Positions 29,999 through 36,643 of a DNA stretch of 36,643 nt are shown here, in pieces. The translations under genes and the position numbers were made by a program. Source of the DNA: Oscillospiraceae bacterium (GTDB taxonomy: Bacteria; Bacillota_A; Clostridia; Oscillospirales; Oscillospiraceae); contig JAFQPT010000121.1 in assembly GCA_017411665.1 (NCBI GenBank), positions 1-36,643 of the forward strand, given 5' to 3'. The notes below the pieces were generated by a model that did no database searches, was not told the DNA's origin, and saw only the letters and a list, made by a program, of their open reading frames with translations. Positions within the stretch are counted from its first letter, which is position 1. The number at the start of each line of letters is the position of its first letter.

Positions 29999-30463
29999 AT
30001 GAAGATACAGGTAGCCTGCAATATTTTAGACAGCTTTCTCCACGAGCACGATGCGGACATTCTGACACGGGAGGCGTTTACAGCTCTTTCCGCCTATGCG
30101 AGGGGACTGGAAACAAAGCGCAGCAAAGCGGCGGCAGAAAAGTCAGCGCCTGCGGCTCCTCCGGCATCACTACCTTTACCGGCACCTACCCAGGAAGCAG
30201 CGGAGCCAGTAGATGTACCCCCTGTGTACCCTCCGCGTTCCGGCGCCGGTGGCAGCCCGTGGTCCAAGAGAGAAGATAATATGCTCAAGGCAGAATTTTA
30301 CTCCAGTATGTCGGCAAGGACGATGGCGCAGCGGCATGAGCGTACCATTGAGGCGATTGCAGCCCGGTTGGTACGGCTCGGCTGCATCAAGGCGAGGGAA
30401 GACCTGCCCGGATATATAGAATACAGAGAGGCCATCGCCCGCAGAAGAAGCGGGAGAGGATAA
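29999..30463 (+). CDS. Hypothetical protein with C-terminal SANT/Myb-like helix region (154 aa)
   Basis: Residues 1-45 are helical (ACNILDSFLHEHDADILTREAF). Residues about 48-90 form an Ala/Pro-rich linker. The C-terminal part has SPWSKREDNMLKAEFYSSMSARTMAQRHERTIEAIAARLVRLGCI, the layout of a Myb/SANT-type or HTH DNA-binding segment. Start ATG at 29999 behind GAAGGTGA. It is divergent from the 205-aa gene and shares its intergenic region, where it might act. No family name given. Confidence 0.75.
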   Translation: MKIQVACNILDSFLHEHDADILTREAFTALSAYARGLETKRSKAAAEKSAPAAPPASLPLPAPTQEAAEPVDVPPVYPPRSGAGGSPWSKREDNMLKAEFYSSMSARTMAQRHERTIEAIAARLVRLGCIKAREDLPGYIEYREAIARRRSGRG

Positions 30464-30468
30464 AAGTG

Positions 30469-30498
30469 AAAGGACTCCACCAAGTGGTGGAGTCCTTT
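30469..30498. terminator. Bidirectional terminator, convergent genes
   Basis: AAAGGACTCCACC and its exact complement form a 13-bp stem with loop AAGT. It lies between the stop codons of the SANT-like gene and the second anti-sigma-like gene. The T-rich runs are short on both sides. Confidence 0.75.
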
Positions 30499-30508
30499 CG
30501 TTCGTTTC

Positions 30509-31354
30509 TTATTCCAAAGGGCAATCGTATCGGATGTAGATGTCAAAGCCCTCGTGTCTCGTCTCTTTGCCTTCCTCTTTTGTGTGGGTGTGCCAGTAGG
30601 TGGGAACCAGCACCACATCCGGCTCGTTGGGATTGACATAGACCTCGTGAGCGCCCTGGTTGCTGGACAGTTCACCACGGGGAACCGTGTCATGCCCAGT
30701 AAATTCCGCTGTTCCAGCCGAGATAAAACCATCCGGAACATCGCCTTCAATTCGGATACTGTGCTTGCTTTCCATCTCCTCGTAGTATTCACGGGTGACA
30801 TCCGGGGTGTCGCCGTAATACTGTGCGCTCCACATGGAAATGTAATGCTCGTCGTTATAGCAAACGAGGTCTTTACCGCGGAGCCGGACATCCACATATC
30901 GAACATAAGCGTCATGCGGTTCTGTCCTGTTGAGTGTGCCCGTCGCGTCAACGGTTCCGTCAGTCAAAACCTCCTGACGCACATAGACCCATTCCGGCAC
31001 ATCGGGATTCACATAGTAGGAACAGTTTTCAAAGCCGCCGACATCTGCCTCACCAGCATAAGAAAAGCCGGCCGGAAGTTCATCTGAAACAGAAACATAG
31101 GAAGAAATCAAGTATTTAATACCATTGACAGTAAGCCCGGCGGGACCGGTGCCATCGCTGCTCGGGTCAATTACTTCGTGTGGTGTTTCAGACGTCTGAT
31201 GCAGGACAACAGGAATCGCAATTAGGAGGCAAAGGCAGGCAGCCAAGGCGCCCCACTTCACCCATGGAGCTTTTTTCTTTTGAATAGTGTGTGCCTCGGC
31301 AATGGTTTGCTCGCTTATGTCACCAATGGCCTTATATAATTCTTCCTTTCTCAT
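30509..31354 (-). CDS. Membrane-anchored putative anti-sigma factor, second copy (281 aa)
   Basis: Short cytosolic part (YKAIGDISEQTIAEAHTIQ), membrane segment WVKWGALAACLCLLIAIPVVL at about 32-52, then a 230-residue outer domain with FSYAGEADVGGFENCSYYVN and, nearer the end, FISAGTAEFTGHD, which may be repeats. It overlaps the sigma gene by ATGA. The membrane segment is nearly identical to that of the 300-aa paralogue at 7120-8022, while the outer domains show no clear similarity. It is likely to hold its sigma factor and sense an outside signal. Confidence 0.75.
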   Translation of the reverse strand: MRKEELYKAIGDISEQTIAEAHTIQKKKAPWVKWGALAACLCLLIAIPVVLHQTSETPHEVIDPSSDGTGPAGLTVNGIKYLISSYVSVSDELPAGFSYAGEADVGGFENCSYYVNPDVPEWVYVRQEVLTDGTVDATGTLNRTEPHDAYVRYVDVRLRGKDLVCYNDEHYISMWSAQYYGDTPDVTREYYEEMESKHSIRIEGDVPDGFISAGTAEFTGHDTVPRGELSSNQGAHEVYVNPNEPDVVLVPTYWHTHTKEEGKETRHEGFDIYIRYDCPLE

Positions 31355-31911
31355 AACTCAAAACCCCTTTCTTCAAGGTGGCCCCGCAGCTTCTGGCGGA
31401 GCCGGTTCAGGGTCATGGATACGGCTCCTTCTTTCATCCCGAGACGCCTTGCGATGGAAGTCACGCTCTCCGTGTACCAGTACCGGCTGACGAAGATGCC
31501 CCGTTTTTCTGGGGACAGTGTGCCCAGAAAATCCTCAATCGCCCGGGTAAGTTCCCGACTGTTAACTGCCTGCTCTACGCAGTCTGTATCGGACACACAT
31601 TCCGCCAGTTCCTCCAGTACAAGGACGATTTCGCCGCCGCCGCGTTTTTCGGCTTTGTTGTAGGAGAAGCGGTCGAAGGAAAGGTTGCGCGTGATTTTTC
31701 CAAGGAAGGCGGAGAGGAAGGATGGCTTATGGGGCGGCATAGAGTTCCATGCCTTCAGGTATGTATCGTTGACACATTCCTCTGCATCCTCATGGCTGCC
31801 GAGAATGTTCCGGGCAATCGAAGTGCAATAACTTCCGTATTTCTCCGAAGTGGCAGGGATGGCGCTCTGGTCCCTGTCCCAGTATAGCTGCACGATTTTG
31901 CTGTCTTCCAG
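31351..31911 (-). CDS. ECF-type sigma factor, second copy, probable CTG start (186 aa)
   Basis: Region 2: SHEDAEECVNDTYLKAWNSMPPHKPSFLSAFLGKITRNLSFDRF. Region 4: SPEKRGIFVSRYWYTESVTSIARRLGMKEGAVSMTLNRLR. The frame opens at an ATG at 31944, but that lies before the expected transcription start of its ECF-type promoter. AAGGAGG then stands 8 bases before a CTG at 31911, which aligns with the Met of the paralogue (LEDSKIVQLYWDRDQSAI against MVDSEIIGLFFERSEQAI) and gives almost the same length (186 against 185). So a CTG start is proposed. The gene is coupled to its putative anti-sigma partner. Confidence 0.85.
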   Translation of the reverse strand: MEDSKIVQLYWDRDQSAIPATSEKYGSYCTSIARNILGSHEDAEECVNDTYLKAWNSMPPHKPSFLSAFLGKITRNLSFDRFSYNKAEKRGGGEIVLVLEELAECVSDTDCVEQAVNSRELTRAIEDFLGTLSPEKRGIFVSRYWYTESVTSIARRLGMKEGAVSMTLNRLRQKLRGHLEERGFEL

Positions 31912-31945
31912 AAAAATCACCTCCTTCGTAAATGACCCCTTCACT

Positions 31946-31977
31946 TATATACACGGCATCTGAATTGAAATCTCACA
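31946..31977 (-). promoter_or_regulatory. Probable ECF-dependent autoregulatory promoter, sigma factor 2
   Basis: CTGTGAGA (ending 31971) and GTATATAAGTGA (from 31952) on the minus strand, 18 bases apart, match the promoter of sigma factor 1. Transcription from here would start near 31939. Confidence 0.6.
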
Positions 31978-32028
31978 GGATGGCACAGAAATTTTATCAT
32001 GGATTTAAACAGGTTTGTATGTGTTCGG

Positions 32029-32057
32029 TTGCTTTTCGGTTCTGGATTTGATAGACT
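32029..32057 (+). promoter_or_regulatory. Promoter of the 99-aa/DUF3784 operon
   Basis: TTGCTT (32029-32034) and TAGACT (32052-32057) are 17 bases apart; GGAG of the first gene lies 26 bases further on. The spacer TTCGG-N4-GGATTTGA recurs in the promoter at 32917. Confidence 0.5.
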
Positions 32058-32092
32058 ATTTTTAAAGAATGCAGGTTGACTTGGAGAATATC

Positions 32093-32392
32093 ATGGGGGC
32101 ACATATGGAGAAAGCCAAGCAAGTTCGTATTTTGCAGGGGATTACGGTTCTTGGATGCACTATTGCCTGCTGTGGCACAGCGGCGGTTGAAGAAAACTAC
32201 GTTAGAGCACTGGCTGTTTTTCCCTTTACATGTTTGAGCGGCGTGTGTGCGTTCATGTACTACCGGTTGGATAAGGAAGGGAAGCATAAGGTGTGGAAGC
32301 CTTCTACCTTTTTTATCCGCAGAATTGCCATGCATCCGTATTTCTTCTTTCTCTGCGTGATTTGCATCAACATCATGTGCCTTACGATTTGA
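32093..32392 (+). CDS. Small membrane protein (99 aa)
   Basis: The ATG at 32093 has TTGGAGA 6 bases upstream. Two or three hydrophobic segments are visible (GITVLGCTIACCGTAAV, ALAVFPFTCLSGVCAFMYY, YFFFLCVICINIMCLTI) with basic residues between. No family recognised. It is directly followed by the DUF3784 gene and shares its promoter. Confidence 0.7.
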   Translation: MGAHMEKAKQVRILQGITVLGCTIACCGTAAVEENYVRALAVFPFTCLSGVCAFMYYRLDKEGKHKVWKPSTFFIRRIAMHPYFFFLCVICINIMCLTI

Positions 32393-32404
32393 TTCGGAGA
32401 GGGT

Positions 32405-32725
32405 ATGCGTATGGCAAAGACTATAACTGCAATTATAATCGGCCTGATTGCAGTAGCCTCATTTATAATCAGCATCTTACAGTTCAAAGAGAAAGGTTTT
32501 CTGTTCAATAACGCATACATATGGGCATCGAAAGAGGAACGGCAGAGGATGGATAGACGGCCTCATTACAGGCAGTCCGGCGTTGTCTTCTCCTTAATTG
32601 GCATTTTGTTTTTGCTTCTTGCGCTGGAAGTCTTGCTTAACGCAGGCTGGTTACTTTATGTGTTTTGGGGTGTGGTCATTCTAACAGTCGTCTATGCCGT
32701 CGTATCGTCTATCAAAACAAAGTAA
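32405..32725 (+). CDS. DUF3784 family membrane protein (106 aa)
   Basis: It follows the DUF3784 pattern: an N-terminal membrane helix, then KEKGFLFNNAYIWASKEERQRMDRRPHYRQSGVVFSLIGILFLLLAL and a third hydrophobic segment. Three membrane helices in total. GGAGAGGG precedes the ATG. Role unknown; such genes often stand near regulators and transporters of Firmicutes. A terminator follows. Confidence 0.88.
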   Translation: MRMAKTITAIIIGLIAVASFIISILQFKEKGFLFNNAYIWASKEERQRMDRRPHYRQSGVVFSLIGILFLLLALEVLLNAGWLLYVFWGVVILTVVYAVVSSIKTK

Positions 32726-32735
32726 AAAGGTGTGG

Positions 32736-32772
32736 AATGCGGAGACATCAGGGTTGATGTTTCCGCATTTTT
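32736..32772 (+). terminator. Terminator of the DUF3784 operon
   Basis: AATGCGGA-g-ACATCA and TGATGT-t-TCCGCATT form a 14-bp stem with one mismatch, loop GGGT, followed by TTTT. Confidence 0.85.
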
Positions 32773-32787
32773 CTTTACCACCGGACG

Positions 32788-32872
32788 AAAAAGCGCCAGC
32801 CAAGCGGCCGGCGCATGAAGGCTTGTTTTGACAGCTCCTTCGCAGCTGAATCAGCAAATGGCATTGTGCCAT
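32788..32872 (-). ncRNA. Candidate small structured RNA, about 85 nt
   Basis: A consensus promoter (32879-32907) would start an RNA near 32872. It begins with hairpin ATGGCA-CAA-TGCCAT, continues with CAGCT-GCGAAGG-AGCTG, whose loop contains AAGG, and ends in a GC-rich stem (GCGCCGGCC/GGCTGGCGC, one G-U pair, loop GCTT) with TTTTT. All three elements lie head to tail with no room for a gene; the only overlapping reading frame runs through the terminator. The RNA is divergent from the gene at 32982. Target and function are unknown. I could not match it to a known RNA family. Confidence 0.6.
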
Positions 32873-32878
32873 GTTCAT

Positions 32879-32907
32879 ATTATATAATACAATCTATCAA
32901 ATGTCAA
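32879..32907 (-). promoter_or_regulatory. Consensus promoter of the candidate small RNA
   Basis: On the minus strand TTGACA (32907..32902) and TATAAT (32884..32879), both perfect consensus, are separated by 17 bases. It is the strongest sigma-A promoter in the window and has no protein gene behind it. Confidence 0.8.
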
Positions 32908-32916
32908 CGATTCGTA

Positions 32917-32945
32917 TTGAAGTTCGGAAAGGGATTTGATAAAAT
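32917..32945 (+). promoter_or_regulatory. Promoter of the second island
   Basis: TTGAAG (32917-32922) and TAAAAT (32940-32945) are 17 bases apart. The spacer TTCGG-N4-GGATTTGA matches that of the promoter at 32029. Confidence 0.65.
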
Positions 32946-32981
32946 ACAGGCAGTAAAAGTAATGATTTCGGGTGGGAGACT

Positions 32982-33533
32982 ATGGTTATAGAAAACGAAA
33001 GATGTCGTATTGAGATTACGGTTGATACAACATACGCTGTTGACTCGGCAGATAATCGTTACTACGATGTTGTTCTTAATCCGTGTCAATATGGACGAAG
33101 CGACGTTTCCAAAACGTTTTCCATCCATATCGATTTGGCCTATAAGGAGCTTAGGCTTGCACTAATCGGCCCTTTCTATTCCTATAATTCTGATTGTGCC
33201 GTGCTTGATGATGAAACGCTAACCGTACTGCAGGATAATTCGATTACGCAAGTTAGGATTACGGATGGCTCAATCCTTCAGCACAAGATGTTTGAATGCT
33301 TTGGGTGCAATTTTGCAATATACCGGGTGGCAAAGGGCTATGTCATATATGGTGAAATGGAAATCACAATGTTGGATTTTTCATTTGAGAAAATGTGGTC
33401 TTTTTCCGGAAAAGATATCTTTGTATCCGTTTCCGACAAGCAACCGTTTCGGATTTCTGGAGATACAATCTGTTTATACGACTTTGACGGAAACTATTAC
33501 GAATTAGACCTTGATGGAAACCGTATTCGATGA
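32982..33533 (+). CDS. Hypothetical beta-rich protein (183 aa)
   Basis: The ATG at 32982 follows GGGTGGGAG. The sequence reads as repeated beta hairpins: CRIEITVDTTYAVDSADNRYYDVVLNP, IHIDLAYKELRLALIGPF, then FDGNYYELDLDGNRIR. No signal peptide or membrane segment. Resembles small cytosolic proteins found in immunity gene arrays, but I cannot name a family. First gene of the right-hand island. Confidence 0.75.
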   Translation: MVIENERCRIEITVDTTYAVDSADNRYYDVVLNPCQYGRSDVSKTFSIHIDLAYKELRLALIGPFYSYNSDCAVLDDETLTVLQDNSITQVRITDGSILQHKMFECFGCNFAIYRVAKGYVIYGEMEITMLDFSFEKMWSFSGKDIFVSVSDKQPFRISGDTICLYDFDGNYYELDLDGNRIR

Positions 33534-33570
33534 AATAGTTTTTCTGATTTTTTTTGATGGAGAAATCTCT

Positions 33571-34119
33571 ATGGGCAAGCAAATCAATTACTGGATGGGG
33601 TATGAAGACTTCCAACGGGTGGCGCAGACGGCGCTGGACTGCGGCTGCGTTATTGTGAAGCCTGTGGGAGGCATCATGCAGTATGGCCAGACGCAGGATA
33701 TCGTCACAGCGGAAGAAAAGCGGTACTATTTCCATGTGCCGGCGGCTGGCGAGCTGGTGCCTATTCTTTTGCCATCCGGAAAAGAGCGTGTCGGAGGCTT
33801 TAATGCGACAGGGAATGTTGTGATAGAGGCTGGCTATTCCTATCGGGACGATGAGAAGAAGGAGCTGATTCGCAGCAGGCTCTATGTGACAACGGGATAT
33901 TATGGAGAAGATAAAGATTTTGCCCCACGACCGGAGGAGCTGACGAAAGTATATAACAAGCTGGTTCGTGTGGTGAAAAAGGTGGCGCCATACACAGAAC
34001 TGGTCGACAGCTATATCAGCAGGTACGACGGGCAGGAAAAAGAATGGCGCCGTAAGGAGTACATATCACCGGAGTTCCTGGGGCTGAAACTGGACGAAGG
34101 ATACACGTTACGCGGATAA
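33571..34119 (+). CDS. Hypothetical immunity-like protein (182 aa)
   Basis: The start MGKQINYWMGYEDFQRVAQTALDCGCVIVKP has TGGAG in front; the frame is open upstream but without a site. Alpha/beta protein with IEAGYSYRDDEKKELIRSRLYVTTGYY in the middle and a long helix (EELTKVYNKLVRVVKKVAPY). Proteins with this opening are common in Firmicutes near polymorphic toxin genes; the link is from general knowledge and not proven here. Confidence 0.75.
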   Translation: MGKQINYWMGYEDFQRVAQTALDCGCVIVKPVGGIMQYGQTQDIVTAEEKRYYFHVPAAGELVPILLPSGKERVGGFNATGNVVIEAGYSYRDDEKKELIRSRLYVTTGYYGEDKDFAPRPEELTKVYNKLVRVVKKVAPYTELVDSYISRYDGQEKEWRRKEYISPEFLGLKLDEGYTLRG

Positions 34120-34134
34120 TAGGAGGATGCAGCG

Positions 34135-34593
34135 ATGTTTGAATTCAAGTTAGAGAAAAGCCTGAATGCCATCCCTAACGGCAGCTCACAGATTTGCCAT
34201 ATACCGGAGCAGCCCGCAGTCGCCTATGGTAAGCTGCGTGCTCTGTTTGGGGAGCCAACATGCGAAACAGAGAATCTGGAGGAGCAGTATTACTACTGCC
34301 TGACAGGGACAGATGAACAGGGGAATACCGCATCTATATACGCCTACAGCGGAGCAAGCGGCCCCGCTATTGGTGGCCTACAGGATATAGCATCCACGGC
34401 AGCCGCGGAGCAGTTGGTCAATATGCTGCGAGATATCATGCCGGCTGACTACGCCTACACCGGGTACTATTTGGATGGCCCCGCAAAGGTCCAGATGGGA
34501 ATTAAAGACGGCGCACCCTACATGGAGGAGGAAGAACTGTCCGAGGAGGAGTTTGCTGAGGCCTGCAAACGCCTGTTCCAGTTCGGCGGATAA
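34135..34593 (+). CDS. Hypothetical immunity-like protein (152 aa)
   Basis: AGGAGG precedes the ATG. N-terminal FKLEKSLNAIPNGSSQICHIPEQPAVAYGKLRALFG, middle EQYYYCLTGTDEQGNTASIYAYSG, acidic C-terminus (EEEELSEEEFAEACKRLF). Cytosolic and strongly acidic. No family recognised. It follows the preceding gene by 15 bases and belongs to the same unit. Confidence 0.75.
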   Translation: MFEFKLEKSLNAIPNGSSQICHIPEQPAVAYGKLRALFGEPTCETENLEEQYYYCLTGTDEQGNTASIYAYSGASGPAIGGLQDIASTAAAEQLVNMLRDIMPADYAYTGYYLDGPAKVQMGIKDGAPYMEEEELSEEEFAEACKRLFQFGG

Positions 34594-34611
34594 GGGGCCG
34601 GGAGATGAACT

Positions 34612-34947
34612 ATGGCAGGGCAAATGCATGGGTTTGGCATCATGGAGAAGGCGCCGCTGTCCGGTGTCCGCTATGACGCCTACGAGCCTTGGAAATACAA
34701 CTGCATTGAGTTGCATGATGATGACCTTATGGAGTTGGCGCCACAGTACAACAAAATTGATATGTACTGGCACACGATGGATGTCCCCGGGAAGGGTCTG
34801 GCCTATTACGGCATCACGTTGATTCCTCCGGAGGCGGCAGGGGAGATGGATGCCGTGACTCCCAAGGACCCCCGTTTCCATACGATAAAGGAACTGCTTT
34901 CTGCCGCATGGACGGAAGGCAAATTCATAATTCACTTTGGAATTTGA
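34612..34947 (+). CDS. Hypothetical immunity-like protein (111 aa)
   Basis: The ATG at 34612 follows GGGAGATG. MHGFGIMEKAPLSGVRYDAYEPWKYNCIELHDDDLMEL opens the protein, and YGITLIPPEAAGEM and FHTIKELLSAAWTEGKF follow. A compact alpha/beta protein. I have no family name. Tight spacing on both sides puts it in one operon with its neighbours. Confidence 0.75.
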   Translation: MAGQMHGFGIMEKAPLSGVRYDAYEPWKYNCIELHDDDLMELAPQYNKIDMYWHTMDVPGKGLAYYGITLIPPEAAGEMDAVTPKDPRFHTIKELLSAAWTEGKFIIHFGI

Positions 34948-34957
34948 GGCGCAATGG

Positions 34958-35368
34958 ATGGAGAAATCTTTACAGGCAAAGGTACAGAGAATTATTGAGC
35001 AAAAGGGCCTTTACAGCTACATGAATAATACAAAGTGGGATGAGCTGATAACAGCTGTGCGGGAGGAGATGCCATTTCCTCCGCCCTACAAAATGAAGTT
35101 TGTGACGGAGACGGTCGAGGACTGGGAACAGGATTTCAAAGAAGATGTCTATTACCTCTGTTATTGGTGCGGAGAGGAGTTTCCCACAAAAGACTATTAC
35201 TTCAACATTGAGTGGCTGAAAGTACGTCCCCGGTATTTGGAGCACAGAGGAAAGCTGGTGGCACCAGCGGTCATAGATGCAAGCCCCAAATTTGAAGAAA
35301 TCCTCACGCGATACAATATCCCCTTTGAGTTGGAAGAAGGGACTTACTGTATCTACGGATATCGTTAG
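34958..35368 (+). CDS. DUF6678 family protein (136 aa)
   Basis: The signature is clear: MNNTKWDELITAVREEMPFPPPYKMKFV, then YLCYWCGEEFPTKDYYFNIEWLKVRPRY and a C-terminal beta part (GTYCIYGYR). The ATG at 34958, with TGAGG 8 bases before it, is preferred to a TTG at 34937 inside the preceding gene. DUF6678 proteins are known from toxin-immunity neighbourhoods; the activity is not defined. Confidence 0.85.
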   Translation: MEKSLQAKVQRIIEQKGLYSYMNNTKWDELITAVREEMPFPPPYKMKFVTETVEDWEQDFKEDVYYLCYWCGEEFPTKDYYFNIEWLKVRPRYLEHRGKLVAPAVIDASPKFEEILTRYNIPFELEEGTYCIYGYR

Positions 35369-35425
35369 CATCCACGGAGATGCGAAAATCGAGTCGAGTG
35401 ATTTTAGATTTAGGCGGCGTGATTT

Positions 35426-35992
35426 ATGAGGATGAAAAGCAGAGAGCGTACAATTTCATATTGGGGCTGTGTGCCGCTGGCAGTTTTTCTTGTCTGCGTT
35501 CTTCTTGTTTTCGCTGCCAAAGGACTTGCAGGCAGCTCCCTGCGAGAGACACCGAGGAACATCCTTGGCGGTTTTGGTATCGTCAGTATCGGGGGTTTTC
35601 TTGTCTGGGTGAACGCCTGGTATAAAGATTACCGGCGCAGACATGGCTACCCGGTCCATCGAAGGATGACAGCGTTGGTGAAAGGCGTCTCGATTGCCGT
35701 GTTCGTCTTCGTTATCCTTACGGAGATAGGGGCGCAGGGATTTGGGCATAGGCCTGAGCATGTAGTGGAAAAGCATGGCATGAAGATGGTGGCTGTGGTC
35801 AGCAGCTTTCTGGATGAAACCGTGAACTACTACGAATACCAAAACGCTCTTTTCTATGGGAAGCAACTTGGCTATGAGTGGTATGGCAGCGGCGGTGGCG
35901 ACCCGCTTGCCCGCGACCCTGTGCCGGAGCCAATCAAGTGGAAGTTCTATGACTATGCCGGAGCGCTGATAGACGAGAACCCGGAGGAATAA
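35426..35992 (+). CDS. Membrane protein, function unknown (188 aa)
   Basis: Three membrane segments (about residues 14-33, 47-62, 85-103) are followed by an 85-residue polar domain with many tyrosines (NYYEYQNALFYGKQLGYEWYG, then IKWKFYDYAGALIDE). GGCGG precedes the ATG at 35426 weakly. It is the only membrane protein of the right-hand island. No family recognised. Confidence 0.75.
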   Translation: MRMKSRERTISYWGCVPLAVFLVCVLLVFAAKGLAGSSLRETPRNILGGFGIVSIGGFLVWVNAWYKDYRRRHGYPVHRRMTALVKGVSIAVFVFVILTEIGAQGFGHRPEHVVEKHGMKMVAVVSSFLDETVNYYEYQNALFYGKQLGYEWYGSGGGDPLARDPVPEPIKWKFYDYAGALIDENPEE

Positions 35993-36144
35993 AGACTGAT
36001 GGATGATATATCCTGCATTTACGCAATGCAGGGAAAAGAATGCGGCGTGCTGGATGCACAGGACAGAGGGATATTGAGTGGTGATGTTCTCGATAATCCG
36101 TATGCTCTGCTATATATTGACGCCCAATTCGTTTCTGATGGAAC

Positions 36145-36187
36145 AATAAGAGAAGGAACGGCTCCCACCCTATATGGATGGGAGCCG
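36145..36187 (-). terminator. Terminator of the right-edge surface protein gene
   Basis: CGGCTCCCA (36159-36167) pairs exactly with TGGGAGCCG (36179-36187) around an 11-base loop. On the minus strand TTCCTTCTCTTATTG follows. It ends 16 bases before the stop codon of the minus-strand gene. Confidence 0.65.
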
Positions 36188-36202
36188 CTATCGTGTCGCG
36201 CA

Positions 36203-36643
36203 TCAATTAGCCGGTGATATGCTCTGAAACATGTTGCCGCCATTGGCAATCTGAAACTCCGTCGTCAATTCCAGCGGCGCATTGTCGCCTCTGTTACCTG
36301 GACTCCATTGACCATTTGGCCTGCCGCCTGGGTTCTCGCCATCCGGTCGTTCCAGACCAGCAGGAGGAGTCGGTCCACCAAATGGGGTTCCACCTTCTGG
36401 CGGGGCCATCCCCTCAGGAGGCTCGGGCGGCAGCACACCACCGGGCATCATACCCTCGGGAAGTTCGGGCGGTGTCCCACCATCGGGCATCATCCCGGGC
36501 ATCCCCGGCATACCGGGGCCTCCCATCATGCTGCCGCGCTGACCCGCCAGCTGTATATCGTCACTCCACAAGGTATAAGTCCCCTCGACTAATTCGGGAC
36601 TGCTGTAAATCAGAATGGAGTAGTCATTCTCTGGAGTGGTCTC
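36203..36643 (-). CDS. C-terminal part of a carbohydrate-binding-type surface protein (N-terminus outside window)
   Basis: The frame is open to the right edge: 146 residues of the C-terminus are seen. DYSILIYSSPELVEGTYTLW near the edge matches the repeat of Cthe_2159-type 'carbohydrate-binding domain-containing' proteins. Then comes a Gly/Pro/Met-rich low-complexity stretch of about 70 residues (GGPGMPGMPGMMPDGG and similar), and a short end with LELTTEFQIANGGNM. Such proteins are secreted or wall-attached beta-helix proteins. The Gly/Pro/Met insert is typical for clostridial members. No LPxTG signal is present. Confidence 0.75.
   Translation of the reverse strand, partial: ETTPENDYSILIYSSPELVEGTYTLWSDDIQLAGQRGSMMGGPGMPGMPGMMPDGGTPPELPEGMMPGGVLPPEPPEGMAPPEGGTPFGGPTPPAGLERPDGENPGGRPNGQWSPGNRGDNAPLELTTEFQIANGGNMFQSISPAN

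Noticed and set aside
32681..32878. 65-codon minus-strand frame over the candidate small RNA
   Set aside because: The first ATG lies before the expected transcription start and the frame reads through the terminator stem into the DUF3784 gene.
35999..36217. 72-codon plus-strand frame behind the last island gene
   Set aside because: It has a ribosome site at good distance, but it runs through the terminator hairpin and ends opposite the right-edge gene; the protein has no recognisable pattern. It may be a gene remnant.
1..36643. Search for CRISPR arrays, tRNA/rRNA genes, insertion sequences, integrase and relaxase
   Set aside because: No regularly spaced repeats, cloverleaf or rRNA sequence, transposase/integrase motifs or relaxase motifs were found by eye; att sites could not be judged without the ends of the element.

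Overview
The window looks like part of a large plasmid or integrative/conjugative element from an anaerobic Clostridia bacterium, probably a gut member of the Oscillospirales or Lachnospirales. The basis is GGAGG-type ribosome sites, frequent TTG/GTG starts, ECF sigma/anti-sigma pairs carrying the typical 'WGALAACLCL' membrane segment, a class B sortase, an SLH protein, DUF2812/PadR and DUF3784. The taxon is an inference. I saw no rRNA, tRNA, CRISPR array, transposase, integrase or relaxase. Both ends cut through genes: an SLH protein on the left and a carbohydrate-binding-type surface protein on the right.

Two kinds of genes are interleaved. The element backbone is on the minus strand: the SLH protein (1-893), a 642-aa protein plus a 118-aa protein (4657-6938), a PD-(D/E)XK-like protein / RemA-like protein / sortase B operon (9596-11330), a replication-initiator-like operon with two winged helices and a DUF6017-like C-terminus (11841-13578), a ParM/ParR-type partition operon (19651-21600), and an operon of a 205-aa and a 49-aa protein (29053-29832). 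Upstream of each of these six operons lies the same core, CATACTG (minus strand), three times as an extended -10 (TGnCATACT) and never with a sigma-A -35. This suggests the backbone is controlled as one regulon.

The accessory genes carry their own, more ordinary promoters. From left to right they are: a divergent XRE regulator / SLOG-HTH-SLOG protein pair with palindromic operators; PadR/DUF2812 with an operator inside the promoter; an ECF sigma/anti-sigma pair; a DUF4160-DUF2442 toxin-antitoxin-like pair with an operator inside its promoter; a plus-strand island (13737-19552) of small cytosolic proteins (DUF4259-like, DUF4261, DUF4304-like, DUF6487 and unknowns) with a Fic enzyme; an XRE membrane protein; a SigW-like sigma with a zinc-finger anti-sigma; two consecutive radical SAM proteins; a YcxB-like protein; a LytTR-membrane-VanZ-OB-like operon; a second copy of the first sigma/anti-sigma type; DUF3784; and a second island of immunity-like small proteins (32982-35992) including DUF6678.

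The items most worth testing are the shared CATACTG promoters, the SLOG-HTH-SLOG locus with its 26-bp perfect palindrome, a compact candidate small RNA at 32788-32872 (consensus promoter, three hairpins, intrinsic terminator), the Fic gene with three direct repeats through its promoter, and a hairpin-rich gene-free block at 11384-11640 next to the replication gene.
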